Assembly (NCBI GenBank): GCA_017466325.1
Contig: JAFTUK010000003.1
Span: 55,938 to 119,937 of the forward strand
Direction: 5' to 3'
DNA length: 64,000 bases
Origin: Bacteroidaceae bacterium
GTDB taxonomy: Bacteria > Bacteroidota > Bacteroidia > Bacteroidales > Bacteroidaceae
The notes beneath the pieces were generated by a model, which saw only the letters and a program-made list of their open reading frames with translations, made no database searches and was not told the DNA's origin. Positions 9,885 to 18,171 of the stretch are shown in pieces. The translations under genes and the position numbers were made by a program. Numbering within the stretch: position 1 is the stretch's first letter; each line of letters starts with the position of its first letter.

Positions 9885-10616
9885 TTAACGGTTGTTGTTC
9901 TTCTTGCGACGGAAGTTCTTGCCACCGCCGTTGCCACCGAAACCACGACCCTGCTCCTTAGCCTGAGTGAAGTTGGGAGCCAAGTCCTTCTTGCCATATA
10001 CCTCTCCGCGGCAGATCCATACCTTGATGCCGAGCAGACCAACCTTGGTCAGAGCCTCTGTATGGCAGTAGTCGATGTCGGCACGCAGAGTGTGCAGGGG
10101 AGTACGGCCTTCCTTGAACATCTCGGAACGTGCGATTTCTGCACCGTTCAGACGACCGCTGATGAGAACCTTGATACCCTCGGCACCGGCACGCATTGAA
10201 TTTGCGATAGCCATCTTGATGGCGCGACGGTAAGCGATCTTACCTTCAACCTGACGTGCGATGTTGTTTGCTACGATAGTTGCGTCCAACTCGGGCTTCT
10301 TAACCTCGAAGATGTTGATCTGGATGTCCTTGTCAGTTACCTTCTTCAACTCTTCCTTGAGCTTGTCAACCTTTTCACCACCCTTGCCAATGATCAATCC
10401 TGGACGGGCTGTGCACACGGTGATGGTCACCATCTTCAGTGTGCGTTCGATGACAATGCGTGAAATGCTGGCGTCACCAAGACGGGCATTCAGATACTTA
10501 CGGATCTTGCTGTCCTCGAGGATAGTGTCGCCGTAGTTCTTGCCACCAAACCAATTTGAATCCCAACCGCGGACAATGCCGAGACGGTTGCTTATAGGAT
10601 TAACTTTCTGTCCCAT
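9885..10616 (-). CDS. rpsC: 30S ribosomal protein S3
   Basis: S3 forms the mRNA entry pore and helicase with S4 and S5. The 243-residue product has the KH domain with the GxxG-type loop [11 protein letters not shown] near residue 80, then the C-terminal domain with [19 protein letters not shown]. It ends with a glycine/arginine/asparagine-rich tail longer than in Escherichia coli but common in this phylum. It lies 13 bp after rplV. Confidence 0.98.
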   Translation of the reverse strand: MGQKVNPISNRLGIVRGWDSNWFGGKNYGDTILEDSKIRKYLNARLGDASISRIVIERTLKMVTITVCTARPGLIIGKGGEKVDKLKEELKKVTDKDIQINIFEVKKPELDATIVANNIARQVEGKIAYRRAIKMAIANSMRAGAEGIKVLISGRLNGAEIARSEMFKEGRTPLHTLRADIDYCHTEALTKVGLLGIKVWICRGEVYGKKDLAPNFTQAKEQGRGFGGNGGGKNFRRKKNNNR

Positions 10617-10629
10617 GTTTCTTTTCTAA

Positions 10630-11025
10630 TTAATCATTCTTAGTGTCAACGAACAAGGTGATGTGGTTAGAACGCTTGCGGATTCTGTAACCACGACCCT
10701 GAGGAGCAGGTCTCATACGCTTGAGGGTAGCACCCTCGTTCACAAAAATCTTAGAGATATACAGTTCTCCGTCCTCTGCCTTGCGATCGTTTTTCTGTTC
10801 CCAGTTAGCGATAGCAGAACGAAGGAGCTTCTCCACGTCTGCGCTGGCAGCCTTGGCACAGAACTTCAATGTACCCAGGGCTCTGTTCACCTCCATTCCG
10901 CGAACCAGATCAACAACGTATCTCATCTTGCGGGGAGAAGAAGGAACGTTCTGCAACTTGGCAAAACTCTGGGCCTTGCGTGCTTCCTTTCTTGCGTCAG
11001 CAGCTAATTTTTTTCTTTTTCCCAT
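10630..11025 (-). CDS. rplV: 50S ribosomal protein L22
   Basis: L22 reaches into the exit tunnel near the macrolide site. The 131-residue product contains [20 protein letters not shown], and the tunnel beta-hairpin region with [20 protein letters not shown] shows no insertion or deletion of the kind linked to macrolide resistance. It lies 36 bp after rpsS and 13 bp before rpsC. Confidence 0.98.
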   Translation of the reverse strand: MGKRKKLAADARKEARKAQSFAKLQNVPSSPRKMRYVVDLVRGMEVNRALGTLKFCAKAASADVEKLLRSAIANWEQKNDRKAEDGELYISKIFVNEGATLKRMRPAPQGRGYRIRKRSNHITLFVDTKND

Positions 11026-11061
11026 TATATTATTCTTATTTTATCCAGTTGTCGGTTCCGT

Positions 11062-11331
11062 TTACTTCTTCTTCTTATCACCATGGCCACCGAACTTGCG
11101 GGTGGGAGCGAACTCGCCCAGCTTGTGACCTACCATGTTCTCGGTAATGTAAACGGGAATGAATTTGTTTCCGTTGTGCACGGCTACTGTATGTCCTACG
11201 AAATCAGGAGAGATCATAGAAGCACGAGCCCAGGTCTTGACTACGTTCTTCTTGCCGCTTTCATTCATGGCAAGAACCTTCTTCTCAAGATTAACTTCGA
11301 TATAGGGACCTTTCTTTAATGAACGACTCAT
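11062..11331 (-). CDS. rpsS: 30S ribosomal protein S19
   Basis: S19 binds the 30S head with S13. The 89-residue product begins [15 protein letters not shown] and has the signature near residues 50-76 ([21 protein letters not shown]) followed by EFAPTRKF. It lies 26 bp after rplB and 36 bp before rplV. Confidence 0.98.
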   Translation of the reverse strand: MSRSLKKGPYIEVNLEKKVLAMNESGKKNVVKTWARASMISPDFVGHTVAVHNGNKFIPVYITENMVGHKLGEFAPTRKFGGHGDKKKK

Positions 11332-11357
11332 AATATTACGCTGTTAACTTCCGTTGA

Positions 11358-12185
11358 TTACTTCTTGTTGGCTCTCTCGATGATATACTTGTTGGACTGC
11401 TTCTTGGGTGCGCGTGTCTTCTTACCCTTAGCATACAGACCAGTGCGTGAACGGGGATGGCCACCTGACTGACGACCTTCACCACCACCCATGGGATGGT
11501 CATGGGGATTCATGACAACGCCACGGTTGTGAGGACGACGGCCCAACCAACGGCTGCGACCTGCCTTACCAGAGCTTTCCAGAGCGTGGTCGCTGTTACC
11601 TACGCTACCTACAGTAGCCTTACATGCGCTCAGAATCTGGCGAGTCTCGCCAGAGGGCAACTTGATCACGCAGTAACGTCCCTCACGAGAGGTCAGCTGT
11701 GCGAAGTTACCTGCGGAACGAACCAGCATACCGCCCTGACCGGGACGCAGCTCAATGTTGTGAACCACGGTACCTACGGGGATATTCTGCAGGGGGAGTG
11801 CGTTACCTACCTCGGGAGCAGCGTCTGCACCGCTCATTACGGTAGCACCTACCTTCAGTCCGTTGGGAGCAATGATATAGCGCTTTTCACCATCAGCATA
11901 GTAAAGAAGTGCGATACGAGCAGAACGGTTGGGATCGTACTCGATTGTCTTTACGACTGCTGGAACACCATCTTTCTCACGCTTGAAGTCGATGAAACGA
12001 TACTTCTGCTTGTGGCCACCGCCAATATAGCGGACAGTCATCTTACCGGTCACATTACGACCGCCAGTAGACTTCTTACCACATACGAGAGACTTCTCAG
12101 GTACTGATGCAGTAATCTCTTCGAAAGTACCTATAATCTTATGTCTTTGGCCCGGTGTTGTGGGCTTAAATTTACGTACTGCCAT
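11358..12185 (-). CDS. rplB: 50S ribosomal protein L2
   Basis: L2 is needed for subunit association and peptidyl transfer. The 275-residue product has the N-terminal RNA-binding part ([15 protein letters not shown]) and the C-terminal signature region [15 protein letters not shown], which includes the conserved histidine loop. It lies 7 bp after rplW and 26 bp before rpsS. Confidence 0.99.
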   Translation of the reverse strand: MAVRKFKPTTPGQRHKIIGTFEEITASVPEKSLVCGKKSTGGRNVTGKMTVRYIGGGHKQKYRFIDFKREKDGVPAVVKTIEYDPNRSARIALLYYADGEKRYIIAPNGLKVGATVMSGADAAPEVGNALPLQNIPVGTVVHNIELRPGQGGMLVRSAGNFAQLTSREGRYCVIKLPSGETRQILSACKATVGSVGNSDHALESSGKAGRSRWLGRRPHNRGVVMNPHDHPMGGGEGRQSGGHPRSRTGLYAKGKKTRAPKKQSNKYIIERANKK

Positions 12186-12192
12186 CTCTTAA

Positions 12193-12483
12193 TTAAATAT
12201 TGCTATAGAAATCAATTACATCGCCCTCCTTCAGAGTAACGATTGCCTTCTTGAAGGCGTTTGTACGACCCTTCAGCAGACCTGCCTTGGTGTAACGAGT
12301 CTTATTCTTACCTGCGTACACGCATGTATTAACATCGGTAACGGTTACGTTGTAACGAGACTCGATCTCCTTCTTCAGCTCGATCTTGTTTGCCTCAGGA
12401 CGTACCACGAAGCCATACTTATTCTGCTTCTCTGTAATACCAGTCATCTTCTCAGTGACCAGAGGTTTGATAATGTATGTCAT
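12193..12483 (-). CDS. rplW: 50S ribosomal protein L23
   Basis: L23 lies at the tunnel exit and is the main docking point for trigger factor and SRP. The product is 96 residues, with IIKPLVTEKMT at the N-terminus, the KYGFVVRPEANKIELKKEIE segment and the YTKAGLLKGRTNAFKKAIVTL region. It lies 18 bp after rplD and 7 bp before rplB. Confidence 0.97.
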   Translation of the reverse strand: MTYIIKPLVTEKMTGITEKQNKYGFVVRPEANKIELKKEIESRYNVTVTDVNTCVYAGKNKTRYTKAGLLKGRTNAFKKAIVTLKEGDVIDFYSNI

Positions 12484-12501
12484 AGTTCTTGTACGTCTTT
12501 A

Positions 12502-13131
12502 TTACTTAGTGAGGTTACCTTCGATAACAGCCAGAGCGCTTTCTGCCACAACCATAACGTCTGCGTTCAGAACCTGATAGGTATTCAAGGCAGCAGCGGG
12601 CATGGTTGCAACACGCTGGAGATTACGAGCAGACAAATATACGCCTTTATCAGAAGCGGGAGTAACTACGAGAGTCTTCTTGCCTGCGATATTAAGATTA
12701 TTTAACACCTCCAGCATAGACTTTGTCTTAGGAGCCTCGAATGTGAAGTCCTCAACAACTACGATTGCGTTCTCCTGAGCCTTGTATGCGAGAGCGCTAC
12801 GACGTGCCAACTGGCGAACTTTCTGATTCAGCTTGAAGCCATAGTCGCGGGGCTGGGGACCGAATACACGGGCACCACCTACGAGTACGGGGCTGTTGAT
12901 ATCACCACGGCGAGCACCGCCACCGCCCTTCTGGCGACCGAGCTTGCGGGTTGAACCGCTCATTTCACTTCTCTCCTTGGTCTTGGCTGTACCCTGGCGC
13001 TTGTTGGCCATAATCAGCTTGACGTCCAGATAGATTGCGTGATCGTTGGGCTCTATAGCATAGATAGCATCATTGAGTACTACCTTGCGGCCAGTATCCT
13101 GACCTTTGATATTCAATACACTTGCTTCCAT
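12502..13131 (-). CDS. rplD: 50S ribosomal protein L4
   Basis: L4 lines the exit tunnel and in Escherichia coli also regulates the S10 operon through its leader. The 209-residue product shows the tunnel loop with [16 protein letters not shown] (residues about 66-81) and [16 protein letters not shown]. The region matches the macrolide-sensitive form as far as can be judged by eye. It lies 1 bp after rplC, so translation is likely coupled. The leader upstream of rplC is a candidate target. Confidence 0.98.
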   Translation of the reverse strand: MEASVLNIKGQDTGRKVVLNDAIYAIEPNDHAIYLDVKLIMANKRQGTAKTKERSEMSGSTRKLGRQKGGGGARRGDINSPVLVGGARVFGPQPRDYGFKLNQKVRQLARRSALAYKAQENAIVVVEDFTFEAPKTKSMLEVLNNLNIAGKKTLVVTPASDKGVYLSARNLQRVATMPAAALNTYQVLNADVMVVAESALAVIEGNLTK

Positions 13132-13132
13132 C

Positions 13133-13750
13133 TTACTTTACTATGCTAACGATTGAACCTTTGTATCCGGGAACACTACCCTTGATGAGAAGAAGGTTGT
13201 GCTCGGGAATAACCTTTAACACCTGCAGGTTGTGAGTGGTAACACGCTCGTTACCCATCTGACCACCCATGCGCATGCCCTTGAACACCTTTGCGGGGTA
13301 AGAACAAGCACCGATAGAACCGGGCTTACGCAGACGGTCGTCCTGACCGTGTGTAGACTGACCTACACCACCGAAACCATGACGCTTCACAACGCCCTGG
13401 AAACCCTTACCCTTGGATGTACCCACTACATCAACAAAGGAGCAGTCTGAGAAGAGCTCTACGGTAATTGAATCACCGAGGTTCAGCTCACCCTCAAAGT
13501 CTGTGAACTCAGCCAAGTGGCGCTTGGGGGTGGTACCAGCCTTCTTGAAGTGACCGGCCAAGGGAGCAGATGTATTCTTCTCCTTTGCCTCTTCGTAACC
13601 GAGCTGAACAGCTGCGTAGCCGTCCTTCTCAACGGTCTTAATCTGAGTAACCACGCAAGGACCAACTTCGATAACAGTGCACGGTACATTCTTACCGTCG
13701 GCACTGAAAACGGATGTCATTCCGATTTTCTTTCCTAATAATCCTGGCAT
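13133..13750 (-). CDS. rplC: 50S ribosomal protein L3
   Basis: L3 helps nucleate 50S assembly and touches the peptidyl-transferase centre. The 205-residue product begins [12 protein letters not shown] and has the long central extension with [19 protein letters not shown] near residue 115, including the glutamine that is methylated in other bacteria. It is the first gene after a terminator and a good promoter, with a leader of about 160 nt. Confidence 0.98.
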   Translation of the reverse strand: MPGLLGKKIGMTSVFSADGKNVPCTVIEVGPCVVTQIKTVEKDGYAAVQLGYEEAKEKNTSAPLAGHFKKAGTTPKRHLAEFTDFEGELNLGDSITVELFSDCSFVDVVGTSKGKGFQGVVKRHGFGGVGQSTHGQDDRLRKPGSIGACSYPAKVFKGMRMGGQMGNERVTTHNLQVLKVIPEHNLLLIKGSVPGYKGSIVSIVK

Positions 13751-13817
13751 TTCAGTTTAATTAAATAATTTGTTGTTAATTTGTTTATTCTTTCTCATTC
13801 TCATTCCCTTTCGCGAA

Positions 13818-13865
13818 GCCTACCTGTAGGCACACAAAAAGAGAACCGCCACCATAGGCGTTCTT
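13818..13865 (-). promoter_or_regulatory. Structured leader of rplC (two hairpins)
   Basis: Between the promoter at 13919-13949 and the rplC start, the transcript can form two hairpins. One pairs AGAAC..GCC with GGC..GTTCT with one bulged G (about 13842-13865). The next is a compact GCCTAC-AG-GTAGGC stem (13818-13831). They have no U-run, so they are not terminators. Position suggests a ribosomal-protein leader controlling rplC-rplD and the downstream genes, for example by L4 or L3. Function is inference. Confidence 0.45.
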
Positions 13866-13918
13866 TCCTGGAAAGTCTGATAACCCGCAGGTCAGCGCAT
13901 TCTTTTCCTTTTCGAGTG

Positions 13919-13949
13919 CAAAGTTACGTATTTTTGCTTTAATACACAA
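13919..13949 (-). promoter_or_regulatory. Promoter of rplC and the downstream S10/spc/alpha genes
   Basis: On the minus strand there is TAACTTTG (13926 down to 13919), matching TAnnTTTG, with TTG exactly 20 bp upstream (13949-13947). This is the Bacteroidota housekeeping promoter form. Transcription would begin near 13912, giving a leader of about 160 nt before the rplC ATG. Confidence 0.75.
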
Positions 13950-14014
13950 GAGTTTATACGAAATATTGCACTGAATATGGCGAAAAAGGGCATTTTAACA
14001 CCCAAAAGGGCACT

Positions 14015-14049
14015 AAAAAGCCCCCATGATGTTCTCACGAGGGCCTTTT
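14015..14049 (-). terminator. Rho-independent terminator after rpsJ
   Basis: On the minus strand the arms AAAAGGCCCTC and GGGGGCTTTTT pair over 11 positions (two G-T wobbles) around a 13-nt loop, ending in a run of five T. It starts 29 bp after the rpsJ stop. It separates rpsL-rpsG-fusA-rpsJ from the rplC unit, unless it is read through. Confidence 0.8.
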
Positions 14050-14078
14050 ATGTTGTCAAACATGCTTGCAGAGGGGCA

Positions 14079-14384
14079 TTACACCTTGATCTCTACCTCT
14101 ACACCGCTGGGCAACTCCAGCTTCATCAGAGCGTCGACAGTCTTCTCGTTGCTTGAGTAGATGTCGATCAGGCGCTTGTATGCGCACAACTGGAACTGCT
14201 CACGGCTCTTCTTGTTAACGAAGGTTGAGCGGTTTACGGTAAAGATACGCTTGTGAGTGGGCAGGGGTATAGGACCAGATACAACGGCACCTGTTACCTT
14301 AACGGTCTTAACGATCTTCTCTGCACTCTTGTCTACGAGCATGTGGTCGTAGCTCTTCAGCTTAATACGAATTTTCTGACTCAT
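14079..14384 (-). CDS. rpsJ: 30S ribosomal protein S10
   Basis: S10 is a 30S head protein that also binds NusB in antitermination. The 101-residue product begins [18 protein letters not shown] and carries the signature [17 protein letters not shown]. Unlike the usual arrangement, it is not followed directly by rplC: a terminator and a promoter lie in the 328-bp gap. It is 115 bp after fusA. Confidence 0.98.
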   Translation of the reverse strand: MSQKIRIKLKSYDHMLVDKSAEKIVKTVKVTGAVVSGPIPLPTHKRIFTVNRSTFVNKKSREQFQLCAYKRLIDIYSSNEKTVDALMKLELPSGVEVEIKV

Positions 14385-14416
14385 TACTTTTATTTCTTTA
14401 TTATTATTAATAAGGT

Positions 14417-14456
14417 AGGAACAACCATTAAGAGTCGTTTGCTAACAGTTGCTCCT
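14417..14456 (-). promoter_or_regulatory. Hairpin in the fusA-rpsJ spacer
   Basis: In the transcript the segments AGGAGCAAC (14456-14448) and GTTGTTCCT (14425-14417) pair over nine positions with one wobble around a 22-nt loop. The hairpin lies 33 nt before the rpsJ ATG and is not followed by a U-run. It may be an rpsJ leader element; the function is not shown by the sequence. Confidence 0.3.
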
Positions 14457-14499
14457 TGCCTTAACTTTATTTGCTTATAGGGCTATCTCGCCTGCTGGA

Positions 14500-16617
14500 T
14501 TAGAGCAGGTCGGCACGACCCTTCATCTCCTCGAGTACGGCCTTGGCAACACCGGTGCTCACGGGAGCATGGTGGTCATAGGTCATAGAGCTGGTAGCGC
14601 GACCAGAGGTGATGGTACGCAGAGCGGTTACATAACCGAACATCTCTGCCAGGGGTACCATAGCCTTCACCAGACGTGCACCGGTACGGGTTGTGTCCAT
14701 ACCCTCTACCTGACCGCGGCGCTTGTTCAAGTCACCGATAACGTCACCCATGTTCTCCTCGGGAGTAACTACCTCGAGCTTCATGATGGGCTCCATCAGT
14801 ACGGGCTTGGCCTTGGCGCAGCATGCCTTGTAAGCCATCTGGGCAGCGATTTCGAATGACAGCTGGTCAGAGTCAACGGGGTGGAATGAACCGTCCACGA
14901 GCTCTACCTTCAGGCTGTCCATGGGGAAGCCACCGAGCACACCATTCTTCATGGCTGCATCGAAGCCCTTCTGTACGCTGGGGATGAACTCCTTGGGAAT
15001 GTTACCACCGGTAACGCTGTTAACGAACTGCAGGGGAGTCTCGTTGTAGTCCTCGTCGCGGGGACCAACGTTGACGATGATGTCGGCGAACTTACCGCGA
15101 CCACCAGACTGCTTCTTGTAAACCTCACGGTGGTTAACGGTAGCGGTGATAGCCTCCTTGTAGTTAACCTGGGGCTTGCCCTGGTTACACTCTACCTTGA
15201 ACTCGCGCTTCAGACGGTCGATGATGATATCCAAGTGCAACTCACCCATACCGGAGATAACGGTCTGGCCGCTCTGCTCATCGGTCTTCACGGTGAAGGT
15301 GGGATCCTCCTCAGCCAACTTCTGCAAACCGATGCTCAGCTTGTCCAGGTCCTTCTGGGTCTTGGGCTCTACGGCGATACCGATAACGGGATCGGGGAAG
15401 TCCATAGATTCCAGAACGATGGGTGCGCCTTCCTCGGCAAGAGTGTCACCAGTGTGGATATCCTTGAAACCTACACCGGCACCTATATCACCAGCAGCGA
15501 TGCATTCTACGGGATTCTGGCTGTTTGAGTGCATCTGGAACAGACGGCTCACGCGCTCCTTCTTGCCAGAGCGTACGTTGTAGATGTATGAACCAGCCTC
15601 AACCTTACCAGAGTAAACACGGAAGAAGGTCAGACGACCTACGTATGGATCGGTAGCGATCTTGAACGCCAGAGCGGCGGTCTTCTCGTCCTCGCTGGGC
15701 TTGCGTGACTCCTCCTCGCCGGTCTCGGGGTTGGTACCCACGATGCTGGGAGTATCCAGGGGAGAGGGAAGGAACATGCAGACATAGTCGAGCAGGGTCT
15801 GTACACCCTTGTTCTTGAATGAAGAACCACAGGTCATGGGAACGATGTCCAGGTTCAGAGTACCCTTACGGATAGCGGCTACGATCTCCTCCTCGCTCAG
15901 GCTTTCGGGATCCTCGAAGTACTTCTCCATCAGAGTATCGTCCTGCTCAGCAGCCAGCTCGATCATCTTGCCACGCCACTCCTCGCACTCAGCGAGCATG
16001 TCGGCAGGAATATCCTCGAGGCTGTACTCAGCGCCCATGGTCTCGTCGTGCCACAGAATAGCCTTCATCTTGATGAGGTCAACGATACCCTTGAAGGTCT
16101 CCTCTGCACCGATGGGCAGAGCCACCACGCAAGGAGTAGCACCCAGAACCTCCTTCATCTGGCGCACAACCTCGTAGAAGTCGGCACCTGAGCGGTCCAT
16201 CTTGTTTACATAACCGATACGGGGAACGTTGTACTTGTCAGCCTGGCGCCATACGGTCTCAGACTGAGGCTCAACGCCACCTACTGCACAGTATGTTGCA
16301 ACGGCACCGTCCAGTACACGGAGAGAACGCTCTACCTCAGCGGTGAAGTCCACGTGTCCCGGAGTGTCAATCAGGTTGAACTTATACTTGTTGCCCTTGC
16401 AGGTCCAGTAAGCTGTAGTAGCAGCAGAGGTGATGGTAATACCACGCTCCTGCTCCTGAGCCATCCAGTCCATGGTAGCAGAACCATCATGGGTCTCACC
16501 GATCTTGTGAGTCTTACCGGTGTAGAAGAGGATACGCTCACTGGTAGTTGTCTTACCGGCATCGATGTGGGCCATGATACCGAAATTACGAGTCAAATGC
16601 AGATCTTGCTTTGCCAT
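14500..16617 (-). CDS. fusA: Elongation factor G
   Basis: EF-G is the GTPase that drives ribosomal translocation. The product is 705 residues, full length. G-domain motifs are G1 AHIDAGKTT (residues about 16-24), G3 DTPGH and G4 NKMD. Domain IV and the C-terminal region include [16 protein letters not shown]. It lies between rpsG (33 bp) and rpsJ (115 bp) in the str operon. The start [13 protein letters not shown] matches the family. Confidence 0.99.
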   Translation of the reverse strand: MAKQDLHLTRNFGIMAHIDAGKTTTSERILFYTGKTHKIGETHDGSATMDWMAQEQERGITITSAATTAYWTCKGNKYKFNLIDTPGHVDFTAEVERSLRVLDGAVATYCAVGGVEPQSETVWRQADKYNVPRIGYVNKMDRSGADFYEVVRQMKEVLGATPCVVALPIGAEETFKGIVDLIKMKAILWHDETMGAEYSLEDIPADMLAECEEWRGKMIELAAEQDDTLMEKYFEDPESLSEEEIVAAIRKGTLNLDIVPMTCGSSFKNKGVQTLLDYVCMFLPSPLDTPSIVGTNPETGEEESRKPSEDEKTAALAFKIATDPYVGRLTFFRVYSGKVEAGSYIYNVRSGKKERVSRLFQMHSNSQNPVECIAAGDIGAGVGFKDIHTGDTLAEEGAPIVLESMDFPDPVIGIAVEPKTQKDLDKLSIGLQKLAEEDPTFTVKTDEQSGQTVISGMGELHLDIIIDRLKREFKVECNQGKPQVNYKEAITATVNHREVYKKQSGGRGKFADIIVNVGPRDEDYNETPLQFVNSVTGGNIPKEFIPSVQKGFDAAMKNGVLGGFPMDSLKVELVDGSFHPVDSDQLSFEIAAQMAYKACCAKAKPVLMEPIMKLEVVTPEENMGDVIGDLNKRRGQVEGMDTTRTGARLVKAMVPLAEMFGYVTALRTITSGRATSSMTYDHHAPVSTGVAKAVLEEMKGRADLL

Positions 16618-16650
16618 TGTGTCGTAAACTGTTTAAGTGATGGATTTATT

Positions 16651-17127
16651 TTAGAAACGGAAGTGAGCGAATGCACGGTTAGCCTCGGCCATACGGTGCA
16701 TGTCCTCCTTACGCTTGAAGGCACCGCCCTGCTCGTTGTAAGCGTCCTGAATCTCGGCAGCCAGCTTGTCGGCCATGGTCTTGCCACCACGCTTGCGAGC
16801 GTACAGGATCATATTCTTCATGCTCACGCTCTCCTTGCGGTCGGGACGGATTTCTGTGGGCACCTGGAAGGTAGCACCACCGATACGGCGGCTCTTTACC
16901 TCCACCTGGGGAGTAATCTTGTCCAGAGCCTCCTTCCAGATCTGCAGTGCGGGCTTCTCCTCGCTCTGCATCTTGGTGGCTACGATCTCGAGGGCGTTGT
17001 AGAAGATATCGTATGAGATGCTCTTCTTGCCATCGTACATCAGGTGATTAACGAACTTTGAAACCTTCACATCGCCGAACTTGGGATCGGGAAGGATAAC
17101 TCTCTTCTTTGGTTTAGCTTTACGCAT
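16651..17127 (-). CDS. rpsG: 30S ribosomal protein S7
   Basis: S7 nucleates the 30S head and contacts E-site tRNA. The 158-residue product begins [19 protein letters not shown] and contains the [22 protein letters not shown] region, the beta ribbon that reaches the mRNA exit. It is separated from rpsL by a 150-bp spacer holding a hairpin; in Escherichia coli S7 represses its own synthesis at this spacer. Confidence 0.98.
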   Translation of the reverse strand: MRKAKPKKRVILPDPKFGDVKVSKFVNHLMYDGKKSISYDIFYNALEIVATKMQSEEKPALQIWKEALDKITPQVEVKSRRIGGATFQVPTEIRPDRKESVSMKNMILYARKRGGKTMADKLAAEIQDAYNEQGGAFKRKEDMHRMAEANRAFAHFRF

Positions 17128-17180
17128 TTTCTTCTTCTTGTTTTGTGTTCAGGTTTGCATCTTGTACTTCTTCTTCAACT

Positions 17181-17194
17181 CCTGCCGCTGCAGG
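17181..17194 (-). promoter_or_regulatory. Hairpin in the rpsL-rpsG spacer
   Basis: The 150-bp spacer between rpsL and rpsG holds a compact inverted repeat (CCTGC-AGCG-GCAGG on the transcript). The spacer is long for this operon and contains no reading frame. S7 autoregulation acts at the same place in Escherichia coli, so a similar role is possible but not shown. Confidence 0.3.
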
Positions 17195-17277
17195 GTTTAC
17201 TCAGGACACTGTCTGCAACACCAAAACGGTTGTTCTTTAATTACTTGGACTCCGCGGAACCTTTGTTCTGCCGGAGA

Positions 17278-17661
17278 TTACTTCTTAGCAGCCTTGGGGC
17301 GCTTTGCACCGTACTTTGAACGACGCTGTGTGCGGTTTGCAACACCTGCGGTATCCAGAGTACCACGTACAACGTGATAACGTACACCGGGCAGGTCCTT
17401 TACACGACCACCGCGAACGAGAACGATACTGTGCTCCTGCAGGTTGTGACCCTCACCGGGAATGTAGCAGTTTACCTCCTTAGAGTTTGTCAGACGCACA
17501 CGAGCTACCTTACGCATAGCTGAGTTAGGCTTCTTAGGTGTGGTAGTGTAAACACGAACGCAGACACCACGACGCTGAGGACAGCTGTCCAGAGCGGGGC
17601 TCTTGCTCTTGTCTACCATCACCGCACGGCCTTTTCTTACCAATTGTTGAATTGTAGGCAT
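17278..17661 (-). CDS. rpsL: 30S ribosomal protein S12
   Basis: S12 is at the decoding centre. The 127-residue product has [11 protein letters not shown] at the start and the two streptomycin-region segments [13 protein letters not shown] and [12 protein letters not shown]. Both key lysines are unchanged, so the sequence looks streptomycin-sensitive. It is the first gene of the str unit, with a promoter about 80 bp upstream. Confidence 0.98.
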   Translation of the reverse strand: MPTIQQLVRKGRAVMVDKSKSPALDSCPQRRGVCVRVYTTTPKKPNSAMRKVARVRLTNSKEVNCYIPGEGHNLQEHSIVLVRGGRVKDLPGVRYHVVRGTLDTAGVANRTQRRSKYGAKRPKAAKK

Positions 17662-17739
17662 TTTGTTTAATTTTTATTTGTTATATATATTAATTATGTA
17701 TATACGATAAGGAGGGGCACAGTATGCCCATTCGGGTTG

Positions 17740-17747
17740 CAAAGGTA
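17740..17747 (-). promoter_or_regulatory. Promoter -7 element of rpsL
   Basis: The minus strand reads TACCTTTG here, a perfect TAnnTTTG box followed by GC. The upstream -33 element is weak: no clear TTTG lies 19-21 bp away. The start of transcription would fall near 17733, about 70 nt before the rpsL ATG. Confidence 0.65.
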
Positions 17748-17898
17748 CAACAAAATTCCGAAAAACTGCGCATTCTCAGCAAAATAATTGCTTTAAGGCA
17801 TGTTTTTAGTCATTTTTCTTAACAAAGATTAACACCATAGAGACTTGTCACATTCATAACGAACAAAGAGGACGCACGTCCACCCGACCCGACGAAAA

Positions 17899-17924
17899 GC
17901 CAGTACCATCACGAGAGTACCGGC
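17899..17924 (-). terminator. Terminator downstream of the blaI-M56 unit
   Basis: On the minus strand GCCGGTAC pairs with GTACTGGC (8 bp, one G-T pair, 10-nt loop), followed by TTTT. It lies about 250 bp after the stop of the M56 gene and before the rpsL promoter. A second strong hairpin at 18100-18130 lies closer to the gene but has no T-run. Confidence 0.5.
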
Positions 17925-17965
17925 ATCGGCAAGTATTAACATCATGGCGACGTCACTGAGAAACA

Positions 17966-18034
17966 AGAGTCCTCTTAGTAGGAGGATTAGAGTCCTCTTA
18001 GTAGGAGGACTGGAGTCCTTATAGTAAGAGGACT
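17966..18034. repeat. Three tandem 23-bp palindromic repeats
   Basis: Three head-to-tail 23-bp units lie at 17966-17988, 17989-18011 and 18012-18034. Units 1 and 2 differ at one base; unit 3 differs at about five. Each unit is itself an inverted repeat of the form AGTCCTC-N7-GAGGACT. There is no reading frame in the surrounding 510-bp gap (17662-18171). There are no unique spacers, so this is not a CRISPR array. It may be a protein-binding array or an mRNA 3' structure. Confidence 0.8.
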
Positions 18035-18099
18035 GGCCTATCTACGGGCAGCACACCTGATGGCGTCAGGGACTACCGCCCAATCCGCATGTACGGACA

Positions 18100-18130
18100 G
18101 GGAGGATGCGGCCATTGTCCACATCCTCCC
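18100..18130 (-). other. Strong hairpin after the M56 gene
   Basis: GGGAGGATGTGG pairs with CCGCATCCTCCC on the minus strand (12 bp, one wobble, short loop), 42 bp past the M56 stop. There is no T-run, so it may protect the 3' end of the message rather than terminate transcription. This reading is inference. Confidence 0.4.
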
Positions 18131-18171
18131 CTCACGGTTCTATTATACCGCAATCTAACCTAATTATTCCT

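Noticed and set aside
17278-17661. Streptomycin-resistance changes in rpsL
   Set aside because: Both key lysines are unchanged.
17966-18034. CRISPR array
   Set aside because: Units are contiguous with no unique spacers, only three copies, and no cas gene is near.
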